DNA from: Dactylellina haptotyla
Taxonomy: Eukaryota > Ascomycota > Orbiliomycetes > Orbiliales > Orbiliaceae
Assembly (NCBI GenBank): GCA_031310005.1
Contig: CM062385.1
Span: 2,108,001-2,172,000 of the forward strand
Length of the DNA stretch: 64,000 nt
Direction: 5' to 3'
Each line of letters opens with the position of its first letter. The stretch's first letter is position 1. This document shows, piece after piece, positions 23,907-35,943 of this stretch. The translations under genes and the position numbers were made by a program. The notes under the pieces are model-generated. The model searched no databases and was not told where the DNA came from. It was given only the letters and a program-made list of their open reading frames with translations.

Positions 23907-26900
23907 CTACATCCCTTGATTCAACTCCGTCTCCAACCCTGGCTGCCTTCCCTTCATTCCAAATTTACCCTTAATCTTCTGCGCGCCAACCTTCAACTCA
24001 TCCTTCAAAAACACCATATTCCTCGCAGGCTTCCACTGCATGATTCCTCTATGTTTCCTAAACTTCTGCCTCTTCTCCGCCATCTTCCGCTCCTTCCTCG
24101 CCCTCTTCGCGTCCGGATCAGCCCCCTTCTCATCCTCACTCTTACTACCGCCGTCACCATCATCATCATCAGATGAGAGATCGTGACGTTCCTCAACGGA
24201 GTCCGGATCATCGCCTGCGATTCGTCGGACGTTTTCGTCGTCTGAGAACTCATCTTGACTGTCGACTACGGACATGACTTCGGCCTTCCATTCCTCTTCG
24301 TTCATGATGATATTGTCACCGCTGGCGCGTTCGGTTTGCGAGGGTTCGTGGCCGCGAAGTTTAGGTCTTTGCACGGTTTTCTTCTCGCCGTTCTCATCTA
24401 GTATCTCGGATTCTTCGTCGCTGGCTACATCTTCTGTTGCGCCGGCAGCGATGAGTTTCTTGATTGTGGCGCCGGTTTCGCGCTTGACGATGCGCTTCCT
24501 GGAGCCCTCGGCCAGACAGGCTTCGAAGGCATCAAAGGTCTCACGGTCGTCATTGCTGTCCATGTAGCTTCTGTGAGATTCGTCGAGGCCGTCTTTGAAC
24601 CGCAGGGTGACGTTGAAAGTCGCGATTTGTTCGGCGTTGATGTTCTCACGCAGGTTGATATCCTTGCTGGAGATGTAATTTTGCGTGAGGGCGTTGGTAT
24701 CCTTGGTTTTCCAGACCGGAAGGGATAATTTAGTAGTTTGATTATCGATGATCTCGTTCAGCCAATAGATGCAATATGCGATTGGTTTGCGTGACATGCG
24801 CGAGTAGAATTCCATCTTGAGCGAAGATCCGTATCGTTGGCGAACAGGGATGCGAATAGTGAGGCCGTTGAGGTTCCATGCGACGCCGTCGGTATTTGAG
24901 CAAAGTCGACGGGAGACTTTCTTACTGTCACAGTCGGTAGACATAACAATGCGGGAGTTCATGAGCTCCTGGGCGCCTGGTCCAGTGGCGGTCATGAGGT
25001 CTTCCATGAGTTCTATCGAACCGATATCCCAGCCAAGAAGGTTTCGAGGTACCTGGAGGCTTACGGAGCGGAAGAGGATAGACAAATGTACCATTCCGTA
25101 GCCGATTCCGCCATCTAGAGCGTAGAGACGAGTTACTGTACTGCTCGTCTGAAGAGCTTCAGACAATTTAATCGAGCACACTCCGAGTAGAGGATCGTGC
25201 TCTCTGTGTCGAGAATCTCGGGCAGAGACTGTGATTACAGTATTCCTCCAGTCTCGGACGTACCGCTCAACAGCAGCAGAGAACATGGGGTTGGAGGATG
25301 AGACCTTAGTACGAGTCTTGAACGCAAGAACATCGTTGACCATGACAGTACAGTATGCGTTTGGCAGGTGACTGCCTTCTTCATCTTTATTCTCGCCAAC
25401 TACTTGAGCGGGGCTGTATGGTCTGATCTTGCCAAATGTTCCTTTGCTACGCTCGAATTCTAAATGTTTAATCTCATGGATGGTAATCGAAACAACACCC
25501 GTGGGATAATTCGGATCTGGAGGGACGTTAAGGGCTAGTTTGTCGTCCTCAGCAGCAGGGACAACAACCTCCTCGTGGAATTCTTGCTTGTGGCGGAGTT
25601 CGCGAGGAACCCTGACATCTTCGCCAGTGGTCTTCATGGACTTCTTGAACTCGGTACGCTTGAAGAAGCCGACTTCCCAGTTGAGCTTACCAGGGACCTC
25701 TTTACCGTCCTTCTCGCCGATGAGGGTATCACTGCGAGTTCGCATGACACCTTCGTTTTCGATGATATCGTGAAGATCAAATTCGATCCGCCCGACCATC
25801 TCATCCTTGCCGATGCGATCGCTATCCCAAAGTTGAACTGAGAGCTTTTCGCCAGCGGTTATCTGCTGATTGTGGAGGAGGATGCAGGTATCTTCTTCCC
25901 ATGATGGATTGCGATCCTTGAGGATGACACGGGTACAGTAGACTGGCTTTCCGAACTCGCTGAAGGCAAGGGTGATGTAGGTATCCGAACCGCCTCCGCG
26001 GTCCATAGCAGGAATGCCAGTGGCATCGTGGATTTTGACATAGATGACACCGAGAGCGTCGGTTTCTTGCTGAACGGCTGCGCCCTCGAGCATTTTCCCA
26101 ACGTCCAGACTCAAGGATTTGGGAGCTACATACTCATCAAGAGCTGCTCCAACAGCGTAGTTGACAAAGTTGCTAATGAGTGGGAGGTTGAGAACGTTGA
26201 TTCCTCTTTGGGTCATCGGTACCACGGAGACACTGATCTTAGGCAGACCCATAAAGGTCATGGAAAGGTTCTTAATGAATGGAGGGTTGGGGGTCATTTG
26301 GAATCTCAACCTGACGGTTCCCACAATGCCAGACAATTCAGCAAAGATAGGAAGAGGAACGCCGAAGAGACCACGGACACCCAAGTAGAAGGCGATTTCC
26401 AAATGTATATTCTGAGCTTTGCTGGCAACACCGGTTGCCTTGAGGGCGTGGTAGGCAAAGCTTGCTTCGAGGTTGTAGTATTTAGAGTCCGGGTCATCTT
26501 CTTGCTCACGCTGCTTTCGCTTCTTATTGGTCTCCTCCTCTGATTGCTGGGCGTTGAGAGGGTTGGTTTTCGAACTCGTGGCGTCTGGTAGGGATCTCAT
26601 CGACAAGATGCGGATTGGGTTGCTTCCCTGACTGATACCGGAGACCTTGACATTTTCGATGATACTAGGTGGGACTGAAGCTTGCATGATATCTTCCAAG
26701 GTATCGGCGGCAGGTTGGAACATCTCGGGGTTGATGAGTTGCCAAACGGTGCCAATGATCTCATTTAGCCACTCTGTAGTTTCTGGCATCAAAGAGTCCA
26801 CGGCAGCTTTGGCGCGTAGTCTCTCACTCTCCCAGTTCCTGTCAACGGAATCGGATTGCAGGCGTTTCAGCCATAGGTGTAGAGCCACACTAAGAACTCC

Positions 26901-27549
26901 ACCGATGAACGTAGACGCTACGAATCCCCTCCATTTTCCACCAACGAATGCCCAGTTCAAGAAAACAGTGCCTAGGACGACTGAGACCGTGAGCCCAGCG
27001 ATCGCCGATTCGACCTTGCTGTGTATCTTGTCCAAATTTCCGACGGGGCTAGGATAGTGGAGGATTTTGGTCTTTGTAGAATGCTGAGGCACTTCTTTCG
27101 CGATAGTTGGATTTGCTTCTGGTGGTGCCAAATCGTCCATTATAATTCTATATTGCTCCCCAGAGCCCGTGGCAACGGCCGGCGCATCCGCTCCGAGGAC
27201 TTCATTTGGAACCAAACGTTCGCCTTCCACGGGATTTATGTTTGCGAGAGGTACCGTAGCCTGAAGATATCCCCTCGATTAGAAAAGGACTGTGTTATTA
27301 TTGGAAAAGCAAGATAATTACCTTTGGATTTCTGACACTGGCTTTGAAGTTTCCTTTGATATCTTGGATTACAACATTGCTCTTTGTGACGGGGTCGACG
27401 ACCAGCCGCCTGTTCTTTTGCTCTTTTGTGGTATCGAGATCATCCGCAGCACCTCCCTTTTTCTGGACATTCAGTCGTTCCTGTAGCGTTTTCGCGAACT
27501 TTTGGGCGTTCGGGATGGGGTTGCGGGCGGTATAAACCGTTCGCTTCAT
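23907..27549 (-). CDS. Tricalbin-like SMP/C2 domain protein (copy A)
   Basis: Two exons, 27549-27322 and 27260-23907 (intron 27321-27261, 61 bases), encode 1,193 residues. After a charged N-terminal region there is a hydrophobic hairpin-like segment (about 165-205: GLTVSVVLGTVFLNWAFVGG...). A synaptotagmin-like lipid-binding (SMP) domain follows (from the WLNEIIGTVWQLINPEMF block to about residue 470). A first C2 domain (about 485-610) keeps the acidic loops DRGGGSDTY and LWDSDRIGKDE expected for calcium binding. A second C2-like domain starts with GVVSITIHEIKHLEF (about 690-850). The rest is a long tail with acidic Asp/Glu runs and a basic lysine-rich end. Tricalbins tether endoplasmic reticulum to plasma membrane and move lipids. 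A head-to-head paralogue starts at 29247. Confidence 0.9.
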
Positions 27550-27843
27550 GGTGATGCCAACTGTGTTCCTCCAAGAATTTCTCGGAGGGACCTGATGCTC
27601 AAAGTTGATGGTAGACTTTGAAGGTTGGTTAGTTTACGTTGGACTGATACTCAAAATTCAGAAAATTTGGAGAGGTTGTTAAAGCTCAGAAGTCTGGAGC
27701 GGGTACACAGGATGAGAAGGAAGAAAAGTAATGAAGGTCGGCTGGTACAAAGTTAACTCTGAATGCGGGTTCAATATGACCCGCGAACACCAATGACGAT
27801 ATCTACGATTTCCAAAAAGAGATGCACAAGCCAGGATCTACAA

Positions 27844-27861
27844 GTGTGTGTGTGTGTGTGT
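27844..27861. repeat. (GT)9 microsatellite
   Basis: Nine GT units in a row, in the spacer between the divergent tricalbin-like genes. Confidence 0.95.
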
Positions 27862-28657
27862 AAGCAATTAAAATAAGTGGGATAAAACCAGGCTGATTAA
27901 ACAAAGATATGAAAATATGTGACCGAAAAGTACCCCAAAGTAAAATCTAGAACGGGTACGGCCGTGCAATGAGATAATATAGCCTGGGGGGTGTATATCA
28001 CATACCATGATATCTGCTAAAATTTCCCCAGTTTGAGGCCGCCGAGAGCGCTATCGTGCCAGTTTTGGCTGCTGATTGCGTATGTGGAGGAGAGGTGCTG
28101 ATCCGGATGGGCCCATTCGGTGCTGATTGGGGCATGGTGCGTTGCGGTGTCTCAGGCTGGTGTTGCGATTGACGTCCCGGCTGGATGATGGGCAAGTGAC
28201 ATCATACCTGCGAACTTTCCTGCAACGCGCCTGCTTCCCCTTCACATTCGCAGAAAGAGGTGTATCAGGACCGCGGATGGGGATCGGGTGTCTCGCAGTC
28301 AGAGCGCGGTACTCCCAAATCACATTCCCAAGCCCCGCTTTGATGCCCGCCACCGACGCCAGAAAAATTTTTGCATTCCCTGTCAAGATAGTCTGCTATT
28401 TCGTTTCAGCCTTCACGAGTGGTGTTTAGATTCGCGGTACAGATTGGGTTCATATGACGTAGGCAAAGAAGTGATATATTGGCCTCACCTTAAACCCCAA
28501 CCGCAGAAAAAATCCTTGACTCCTCGCAATTCGAGATAGACAGCCTGTTGAAGTCTCGGAAGAAAAAAATAAACAAATTAAAAGTTGCAAATCGGCTGGG
28601 AAAGCTGATCGCCCGATTGTCAAAGCCTGTCCCTTTGTTCTCGCACCTGCAGGTGGG

Positions 28658-28684
28658 ATGATATTATGATATGATATGATATAA
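28658..28684. repeat. ATGAT-type short tandem repeat
   Basis: Imperfect repeats of ATGAT/ATGATAT, AT-only apart from G, lie within the bidirectional spacer. Confidence 0.8.
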
Positions 28685-28964
28685 CATCATCGTAAACTAC
28701 TGCAATCGCTACACCCTCTTTTGCCAGCCCATCCCGCCCAGGCTGAACTAACCAGTTTGAAGATTTTTTATCTTTTTTAGTGCACATATTTCGTCAATCT
28801 GCACGGTTCCGAAAGCTGTCTGGTCTGGCGTCCGGGTGGCCTGCGCATGGACGATCGTCACTTATTTCCTGACCCGGCCTGGACCCACTTCTCAGCTATT
28901 ACTTTCGGATCGAACCATTATCTCATATCCTCGCCTGAATTTCTCTCCACATACCCACATACCC

Positions 28965-29065
28965 TTTACGATATTTCCTCCTCCTCCCTTCAACTTTTCT
29001 CTTAATTTCTACTGTGTTGTCACTTCACCCATCTTCATCATTGCACCTTCTCTTCGTTCTTCCTC
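28965..29065 (+). promoter_or_regulatory. Pyrimidine-rich tract upstream of tricalbin-like copy B
   Basis: A CT-rich stretch (TTTCCTCCTCCTCCCTTCAA and similar) sits about 180-280 bases before the ATG at 29247. Such tracts often precede transcription starts in filamentous ascomycetes. Confidence 0.4.
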
Positions 29066-29246
29066 TAACATCTTGTGAGAAAGAGAGTTCAGAATCCAAA
29101 GGTGAAAGGTGAACACTAATTTCTAAACGCCCTACTTTGTTTATATCTAGACTAATACATTCTAGCACACGGAGAGAACGATACCAAGAAGAGAGGCATC
29201 GTCAGAATCCAACCCAGCTTCTGCGTTGTATCACCAAGGTGTCGCA

Positions 29247-32200
29247 ATGGCGTCTACAGACGAGTCGCAACGGCTGCCTCAGCCGGAAGCATCACCGATC
29301 CTCGATGAACAAAACAACATCCACCCACCTAATCGCGCAGAAACAATCGACGAGCCCACGGTCCATCGTGTAGGCGACCCATACACCAAAAAGCACCCGG
29401 TGCCCACGATCCCTAGATTCATTCGCCACCAACAAGAGCGAGCAGAAGCATCTAAACGACAGGAAGCCGAACTCGCCGAACGCCAAAAATCAAAAGATGA
29501 AGCAAACAAGGATAAAACAGCAGATGAGAAGGATACAACCTCCTCTAAACCTCCTAAGGATGCCAGAACCTCTGATGTTCCGATTGGAGACGATAAGACG
29601 AACGTGCTGTACCATCCGCCACCAGAGGTTGAGATGGGTGATATATTTAAATCGATAGAAGAGCACACTTTGCAAGCAGCTTATATATCGGCCGCAGCAA
29701 TCGTGTTTTTGGATTGGTTGTTCATCGGTGGCGGATTTTTCGGTTTCGTGAAGAGTCTTCTCCCAGCCGGTGGAGTTGGATTCGCCATCTTCTACGTCTT
29801 GACGCAGGTCGTCGAGAGTGCCCAGCAGAGTCAGGTTGACAAGGCTGAACCCGTAGTTGAAAAGATGAGATATGTTCCCGAGAGCGTAGAATGGCTCAAC
29901 AGTCTCTTGGATACCGTATGGCAGGTCGTCAGCGAGGATGTCTTCAAGCAGGTCGCTCAGCAAGTTGAGGATCAGGTTAAAGCTTTCATACCCTTCGATT
30001 TTATCAAGTTCAAAGTCGCGGAAATTGGTCACGGGACCCGCCCGGTTAGAATACTCTCCATGAGATCACTTCCCGATAGCGAGTTTGGTGAGCTAGTTGC
30101 CGCACATGGCGACACCAAGGGAATGTCGCAAGAAGAAATCGCGCTACAAGCAGAAAGAGTCAAGAAGGAACTTGGTGGTATCTTTTACGTATGCTCAACC
30201 CCAGATCAGAGTAACCAGCGGAATAATGCTAATGTGAAATCTGTTTAGAATTTGGAAGTCTCCCTTGCATATCACGCTGAAGCTCTCGGGAACCATAAAA
30301 AGCGAATGCACTTTGATCTTGTGGTCATGGTTGGAGGCGTACCAATCCGTAAGTCCTCTCGTAGCTAATATTAGCCTATTGTGGTATCTAATTTTTCGTA
30401 TAGCAATCTTTGTTGAAACTAGAGAGTTCGTAATGACTCTACGAATCCGACTCCAACTAAATCCAGACTTGCCATTCCTGAAGCATGTAACATTCGCTTT
30501 AAACGAGCCGCCAAAGATTTTGGCTTCTGTCGCAATTGGCCATGGTGGCGCCTTCAATCTTCTTAGCCTGCCTCTCCTCGATAACTTCATTTCCAGCCAG
30601 ATTGTTGCCAACACCAAAGAGCTATGCAGACCAAAGAGCATGGGTAGGTTTTATGATGTTCATATTTGATAGAACGGCGCTAACGGTCCCTAATTCAAGG
30701 TATTGACATGACTCCAATTCTTGGAGGAAACGACGCAATAACTGAGACTGAATCCGTTGGTCTTCTCTACTTGAAACTTTGCCGAGCCGACAATCTCCGA
30801 CGTCAAGATCGTACCGGTCCTGGTGCAGATCCTTATATCACAATCTCGTTCTCGAAATATGAGAAGCCAATGTACGCGACCAAGATGATCATAGGTGACC
30901 TCAACCCGGTTTGGGAAGAGACTACCTGTATCCTTATCAACGCAGAACACGTCAAGCGCCAGGAAAGTTTACTCGTGAAGCTCTGGGATTCTGACCGCAA
31001 CGGCAAGGACGACGTTACCGGGCAAGTCGAGGTACCTCTCGTTGATCTGATCAAGGATTACGAAAAGGTCCAGAAGCGACAAGACGCACTACAGCATGAA
31101 GTTGCTGGTGCAGATACTCAAGGAATCCTGCACTGGGAAGTTGGATTCTTCCCAGAAGCTAATTTCAATCGCAAGATGCTCAATATGGAAGAAGCGAAGA
31201 AAGTGGATCCCAAGGTTACAGACAAGACTAAGCCCGAGGAGGTCGAGCTTACGCCTTTGAATTGCCAGCCTGATCCAGAGTTCCCCACTGGTATTCTTTC
31301 AGTTACGGTCTACCAATGTATCAATATCGACGTACCCAATCCTCGACCTCCTAAAAAGCAGCAAAATATCGACCAAGATGAAGAGCAGCAGACTCTACCC
31401 GAAACCAAGGATGCTGAAGGCCAGAAGCTCTCTGATAGTGAAGAAGAATCATCAGATGGTAAGATCCAAGGATATCTTCCATCAGTCTATTGCACGGCGG
31501 ATATCAACGACGAGTTCGCATTCCGAACCAGAACAAAGTCAATTACTAAAGCGCCGATTTTCAATTCCACTGTTGAGAAATATGTTACCGACTGGCGAAA
31601 TATCGTTGTATCTGTTGCTGCAAGAGATACACGACGTAAGGGAAGAGACTTCCTCATCGGATCTGTCGTTCTAAAGGCTGCGGATATCTTCAAAAACTCA
31701 TCCGCTGTCAGCGATTGGTATGACTTCGTGGGTGGGGGTGGTAGCGGCCGGGTCAGAATCGCTCTTTTGTTCCGCTCAACTACTTTGCAACTCCAACGCC
31801 ACGAGCTCGGATGGAACGTGGGACGTTTCGAGTTCTGTAGCGAAGCTATCAAAGTCGAAAAACTCCAAGTGGGCAAGTTGAAACTGAAGACTTGTGGCGG
31901 TGTCAAGACTCTTACGCCTTCGGTCAACACTGGCTCAAAGGATACATTCGAGGTCGCAAACAGCTTGATGAGAATCCCTGTTTTCAATAGATATCTTGCA
32001 CCACTCATCTTCCAATTTTACAACGGATCCGGAGATAGAAAGGCTGCATATTACAGCATTATCTGGCTCCACAACCTCATCGATAACGAAACACGTGATT
32101 TTGATCTGACTATCTACAAAACGGACAAGCCTAAGAGGTTTACACAGAATTGTATCGAGGGTACACCGGATGCACACTGTAAAGTCGAGCCTGTTGGTAA

Positions 32201-33221
32201 AATCCACTTCAAAGGCCGATTCAAGAGCGGCATGTGCCCGGAGTTCAAGGAATACCTCAACGATCAAGATGAAGAAGACACATTTGAAGTCTGGAGTGCC
32301 ATGGATAAGCTCGGTCTCAGAGATATTCATGAAGCCGATACGGGTGCTGGACACCCCGGTGTCATTGCTGGTACGGACAACATGCGTGATCCGGCGACCA
32401 CACAGGCAGAACACATTATCAACGGTGGTACGGGACGGTATGCGGATAAAGAAGCTCGAAATGTAGACAGCGAGAATACAGGAACCGTTGGCGAACCTGT
32501 TCTCTCTCGTGACGAGGTTCAAAAGAGTATCGAGACTCGCGCAGATTTACAGCCGCCGAGCGAATGGGAGATGTTACACGGCAAGGGTGCCACACCATCC
32601 CCTTCAGGTGATCCCGACAAGATGGAGAAACGAGCGCCAGCAGCTCCTATTGTCGCCATGGCGGAAGAAACTGCATTTCCAGAATTGACTTCTCCAAAGA
32701 ATATCCAAATTATGTCCCATGAGGAATTCGAAAGAAGAGAACGAGAGCGTCGAGCTGGGTCTAGCACCGTGGCGCTCGCTTCACCATCTTCCACAGCCTC
32801 GAGTGAGAAGAAGAAAGCATCTTACCCCGTTAAGTCTATGCTCGATATTCCAGATACAGCATCAGATAACAATACACCGCGGACAGAGGATATGGACTTT
32901 GCCCGTCGCCAATCTCTCGGTAGCACTGCGCATTCCGACGATCTTTCTAGTATAAATGACAGCCCCAATCCAAACTACTTTGTTAGCTCTTCATCTGCGG
33001 CGATGAAGAGGCCTGGAGATATTCATGAAGACGATGAACTTCATCGTCAGGCGGAAATGATTCCGCGATTAGAGCAGGAGGCGCCAGATGTTCACTATGA
33101 CGCCGTGCCACGAACTATTGAGCGAGAGAGAGCGGATTTGGAGAAGAGGAATGAAGGGACGCAGAACGGCAAGAGCGTGGCGGAGAAGGTTAGGGAAACG
33201 GTACCGGGGAATGGCCTGTGA
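29247..33221 (+). CDS. Tricalbin-like SMP/C2 domain protein (copy B)
   Basis: Four exons, 29247-30188, 30249-30348, 30404-30643 and 30700-33221, give 1,267 residues. The ATG at 29247 is the first in frame. The order is a charged Lys/Glu-rich N-terminus; a hydrophobic hairpin (about 145-185: AAAIVFLDWLFIGGGFFGF); and an SMP domain beginning ESVEWLNSLLDTVWQVVSED, with the RILSMRSLPDS block also found in copy A. A C2 domain follows with DRTGPGADPY and LWDSDRNGKDD acidic loops, then a second C2 region (FPTGILSVTVYQCINIDV). A long low-complexity tail ends the protein. The three introns interrupt the SMP region, where copy A has none, so the copies are old. Role inferred: membrane-contact-site tether and lipid transfer at the endoplasmic reticulum-plasma membrane interface. 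Confidence 0.9.
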
Positions 33222-35943
33222 TGAGCTTATGATACCACCGCACATAGTTACGCACATACACACTTGGTCACTCGTTATATGTAAAATTGATTGGGTTTAT
33301 TCTGAGCGAGTTACTTTTCTCTTTTGTATCGCTTTTGCTGCTTCTGCTTTTGGTTAAGGAAATACCATGGATTTTGATATGCACATGTTACTTGTGAACA
33401 GCTGCGTGGGTGTGTTCTCGATCTTTGTTTTATTGCTTTACAACACTCTGGCTTCTTTTCACAGAAAATATATACTTAGTGAAGCACCCTGAAAATAATG
33501 GAATCTATGTTTGCCGAAAGTAAATTGTTCCGCGATTCGAGATCTCAGATGATCTGTATGACGTCGAGGCACCTTCCGTTGTATTCAAGTCTATGCGACG
33601 ACCCTAGCATTCGCGAGGAAGCTAGGAAGGAGAATACATTTTATGAGTTACATAGGTTGGTTACCAGGTAATCACAAAATCTGTTATCGAGCTTGCCTTA
33701 TCTCATGCGATAAACCCTGATGAGAAGCCGATGAAAATCATCTAGCAACTTTTTTCTCTCGTGGATTTCTCGAATTCGCCTTCGGATTCTTTTTTCTCTT
33801 CTGTTGGCTTTCTATTGGAGGGTAGGTCTCGGGCGAGTGGTTACGTATATCCAATCTCGGTTACTATGTTGACCTCCTATTTTTGAGCCTCAAGAGCAGA
33901 AGGTCTAGACGGTTTTGTGACAGGTTAGCCGCGCGATTTTGTCACAGATATGCGAGGGGATTTTTTGATAGGGCTCTACCCAGGGAGCATGCGTATCCGG
34001 GGAATTTTTTTCTTTAAATTATCACGTTGTATCTTACATGTGGTTCCGTTCCGATTTAGATAGCTGACCGAGTTTTCCTTAGACTCGTGGTGAATTATAA
34101 TTAAATACTCGAAATTAAATCTTGAAATTAAACAAAAAAAAGTGTTGTGCGTGTGTGACGGTACGTACCGACGCCGCACACGGGATATCGAGAGCTAAAA
34201 GGGAAAGGGATCGAGATTGTTACATTGCATTCGAACCTCTGCACAGGCTTGCAGCTGAAAAGCCCAGCGCACCAATTTTGCACCAGGACTGGGGAGTCCT
34301 TGAAAGGTTACGTACGCTGGCTGAGAATGCTACTCGATTTGCTGCTGGGCCATTTTCGATAGTCATACGATCTACTCCTATCGTGGGCTGTTTAGAGGGT
34401 GGGACCGAGACCACTCAGATTCCACCTTTTTCAAAACGGGGAGCTGGAATACTTCTTACGATCGCGAAATTGACGAATTTAGTAACTGTATGAAGCGATT
34501 GAGCCCAGGCGGGACGGAATATGCACGTTCTTTTACCTCGCGGAAACCACGGCACAAACACAGACCCTGCCCCTTTGGTGCTTTGGGGGAGGGTTGAGAG
34601 GGGCCAAGAGTATCACCGCTGTTGCCAACTAAGAACAATAAAAGCTTGTCGCTGGAAACAAGAAAACCGAGATCTAGGAGATAATGACATCTGCGCGCTT
34701 GTGGCACATACTCGTATAGGCAAGTGCATCGCCATCTTGGGCTTTAATACTTCATGCTATTCACCAAATATAAAAAGTTATCCAAAAACAATCCTGTGGA
34801 GCACAGCGGCGGCGTCTAAATTGATTGAGGCAAAATCACGTCCCTAAATTGGAAATCCTTGGTCACATGGTTCTAGAAAAGCTAGGAAAACTTGGGGTTT
34901 TTTCGTTTCATGATGACTCGGAAATGATACCGAAAAGCTTGGCCTTCAGCGAAACAATGAAGTCTCTCATGTTGTCATTTTTTTCGCCGCCCTCGAGCAG
35001 CTCCTCCCAGGGCCCTTCAAACCGGGCACAGAAATGGGGCAGGTTCTGGTTTTTTATTTCGTGTGCTGTGCGGTCTTCCTCCGTGACGTCCAGGCGACAG
35101 CCAACGAGAAGCCAAATTTAGTTACAAGAACCGAACGTCTTATGCTACCCAACCGTATGGCATGACCTAGCGAGGAGTCGAACATCCTAGCCTCCCCATT
35201 GGCTCACGAGCCTCAGAACCAGCGTCTAGCATCTGGGAGAACAAGGGAGGAACCACCAAATACACTCTAGCGGTTCTGCTGAAGATATGCAATAGGGACT
35301 TCTCGACTTGCCCAATGCAACATCATTCGTAACCCTGTTTGCTGGGGGAACCAGTCGGCAAACCGGCTGGATCCCTCAAAGTAATCATTTTCGGTCTCCT
35401 CTCACACAATAGGAGTAAAATGAAGGGTCCAAATGGCAGCGCAGGGTGCCTTAGACTTGGAATTTCACGATCTTTCGGGCTAGTCTCACCACGGTGGCGT
35501 CGATGCGCTTTGCATGGTTACGTCGCAACGTTTTATAAGTACACTTGCACCCCCCTTCCCATGAAAAAGAAGACTAGTTAGCCGGCTTCCTCTCGTTATC
35601 TCGTTCTTCTTTTTGGGAAACCAAAAGCAACTATTTTTACCCTTCAGCTTTGGTGAAAATCCCTGGGAGGGGTTTTTTTCCTTGTTCACAGAAATCATCC
35701 TTCGTTTCCATTCTTTAGCATCGACTTTGTTTTCCATTTATTCCTTCCCTTCCCTCTCCGACAATTAATCTATTTCGGGACATTCTTTTGGGTGGTTTTG
35801 CAAAAACTCAGGGGCGGTAGCCAATTTGCAATTTAAACGAATTATCTCCAGCGAGGCAACTTTTCTATTCCGACACTTTTACCCAACCACGCATACATAT
35901 CCTTCTCGTATCCCGACACAGAAACCGAGTCGACTCCTCCAAG
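33222..35943. other. Intergenic interval
   Basis: No supported gene in 2.7 kb. The left part is AT-rich. The 34.2-35.5 kb part has more balanced composition and scattered 60-120 codon frames without domains. From about 35,690 to 35,940 the sequence is pyrimidine-rich and probably forms the promoter and 5' leader of the GH76 gene. Confidence 0.45.

Larger units (their letters stand above)
27550..29246. promoter_or_regulatory. Bidirectional promoter region of the tricalbin-like pair
   Basis: The interval of 1.7 kb separates the start codons of two divergent paralogues. It contains a (GT)9 run at 27844-27861, an ATGAT/ATGATAT repeat near 28658-28684, a TGACATCA-like element near 28196 and a long pyrimidine-rich tract at about 28965-29065 before the plus-strand gene. 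Several 80-110 codon frames exist but lack support. Confidence 0.5.

Noticed and set aside
28051-28429. Two 100-111 codon frames in the tricalbin spacer
   Set aside because: Opposite-strand overlapping frames in a promoter region, without domain or leader.
35160-35235. Minus-strand GTTCGACTC-like T-loop and a GGCTC/GAGCC hairpin that hint at a tRNA
   Set aside because: The acceptor stem does not pair and no proper anticodon loop can be drawn.
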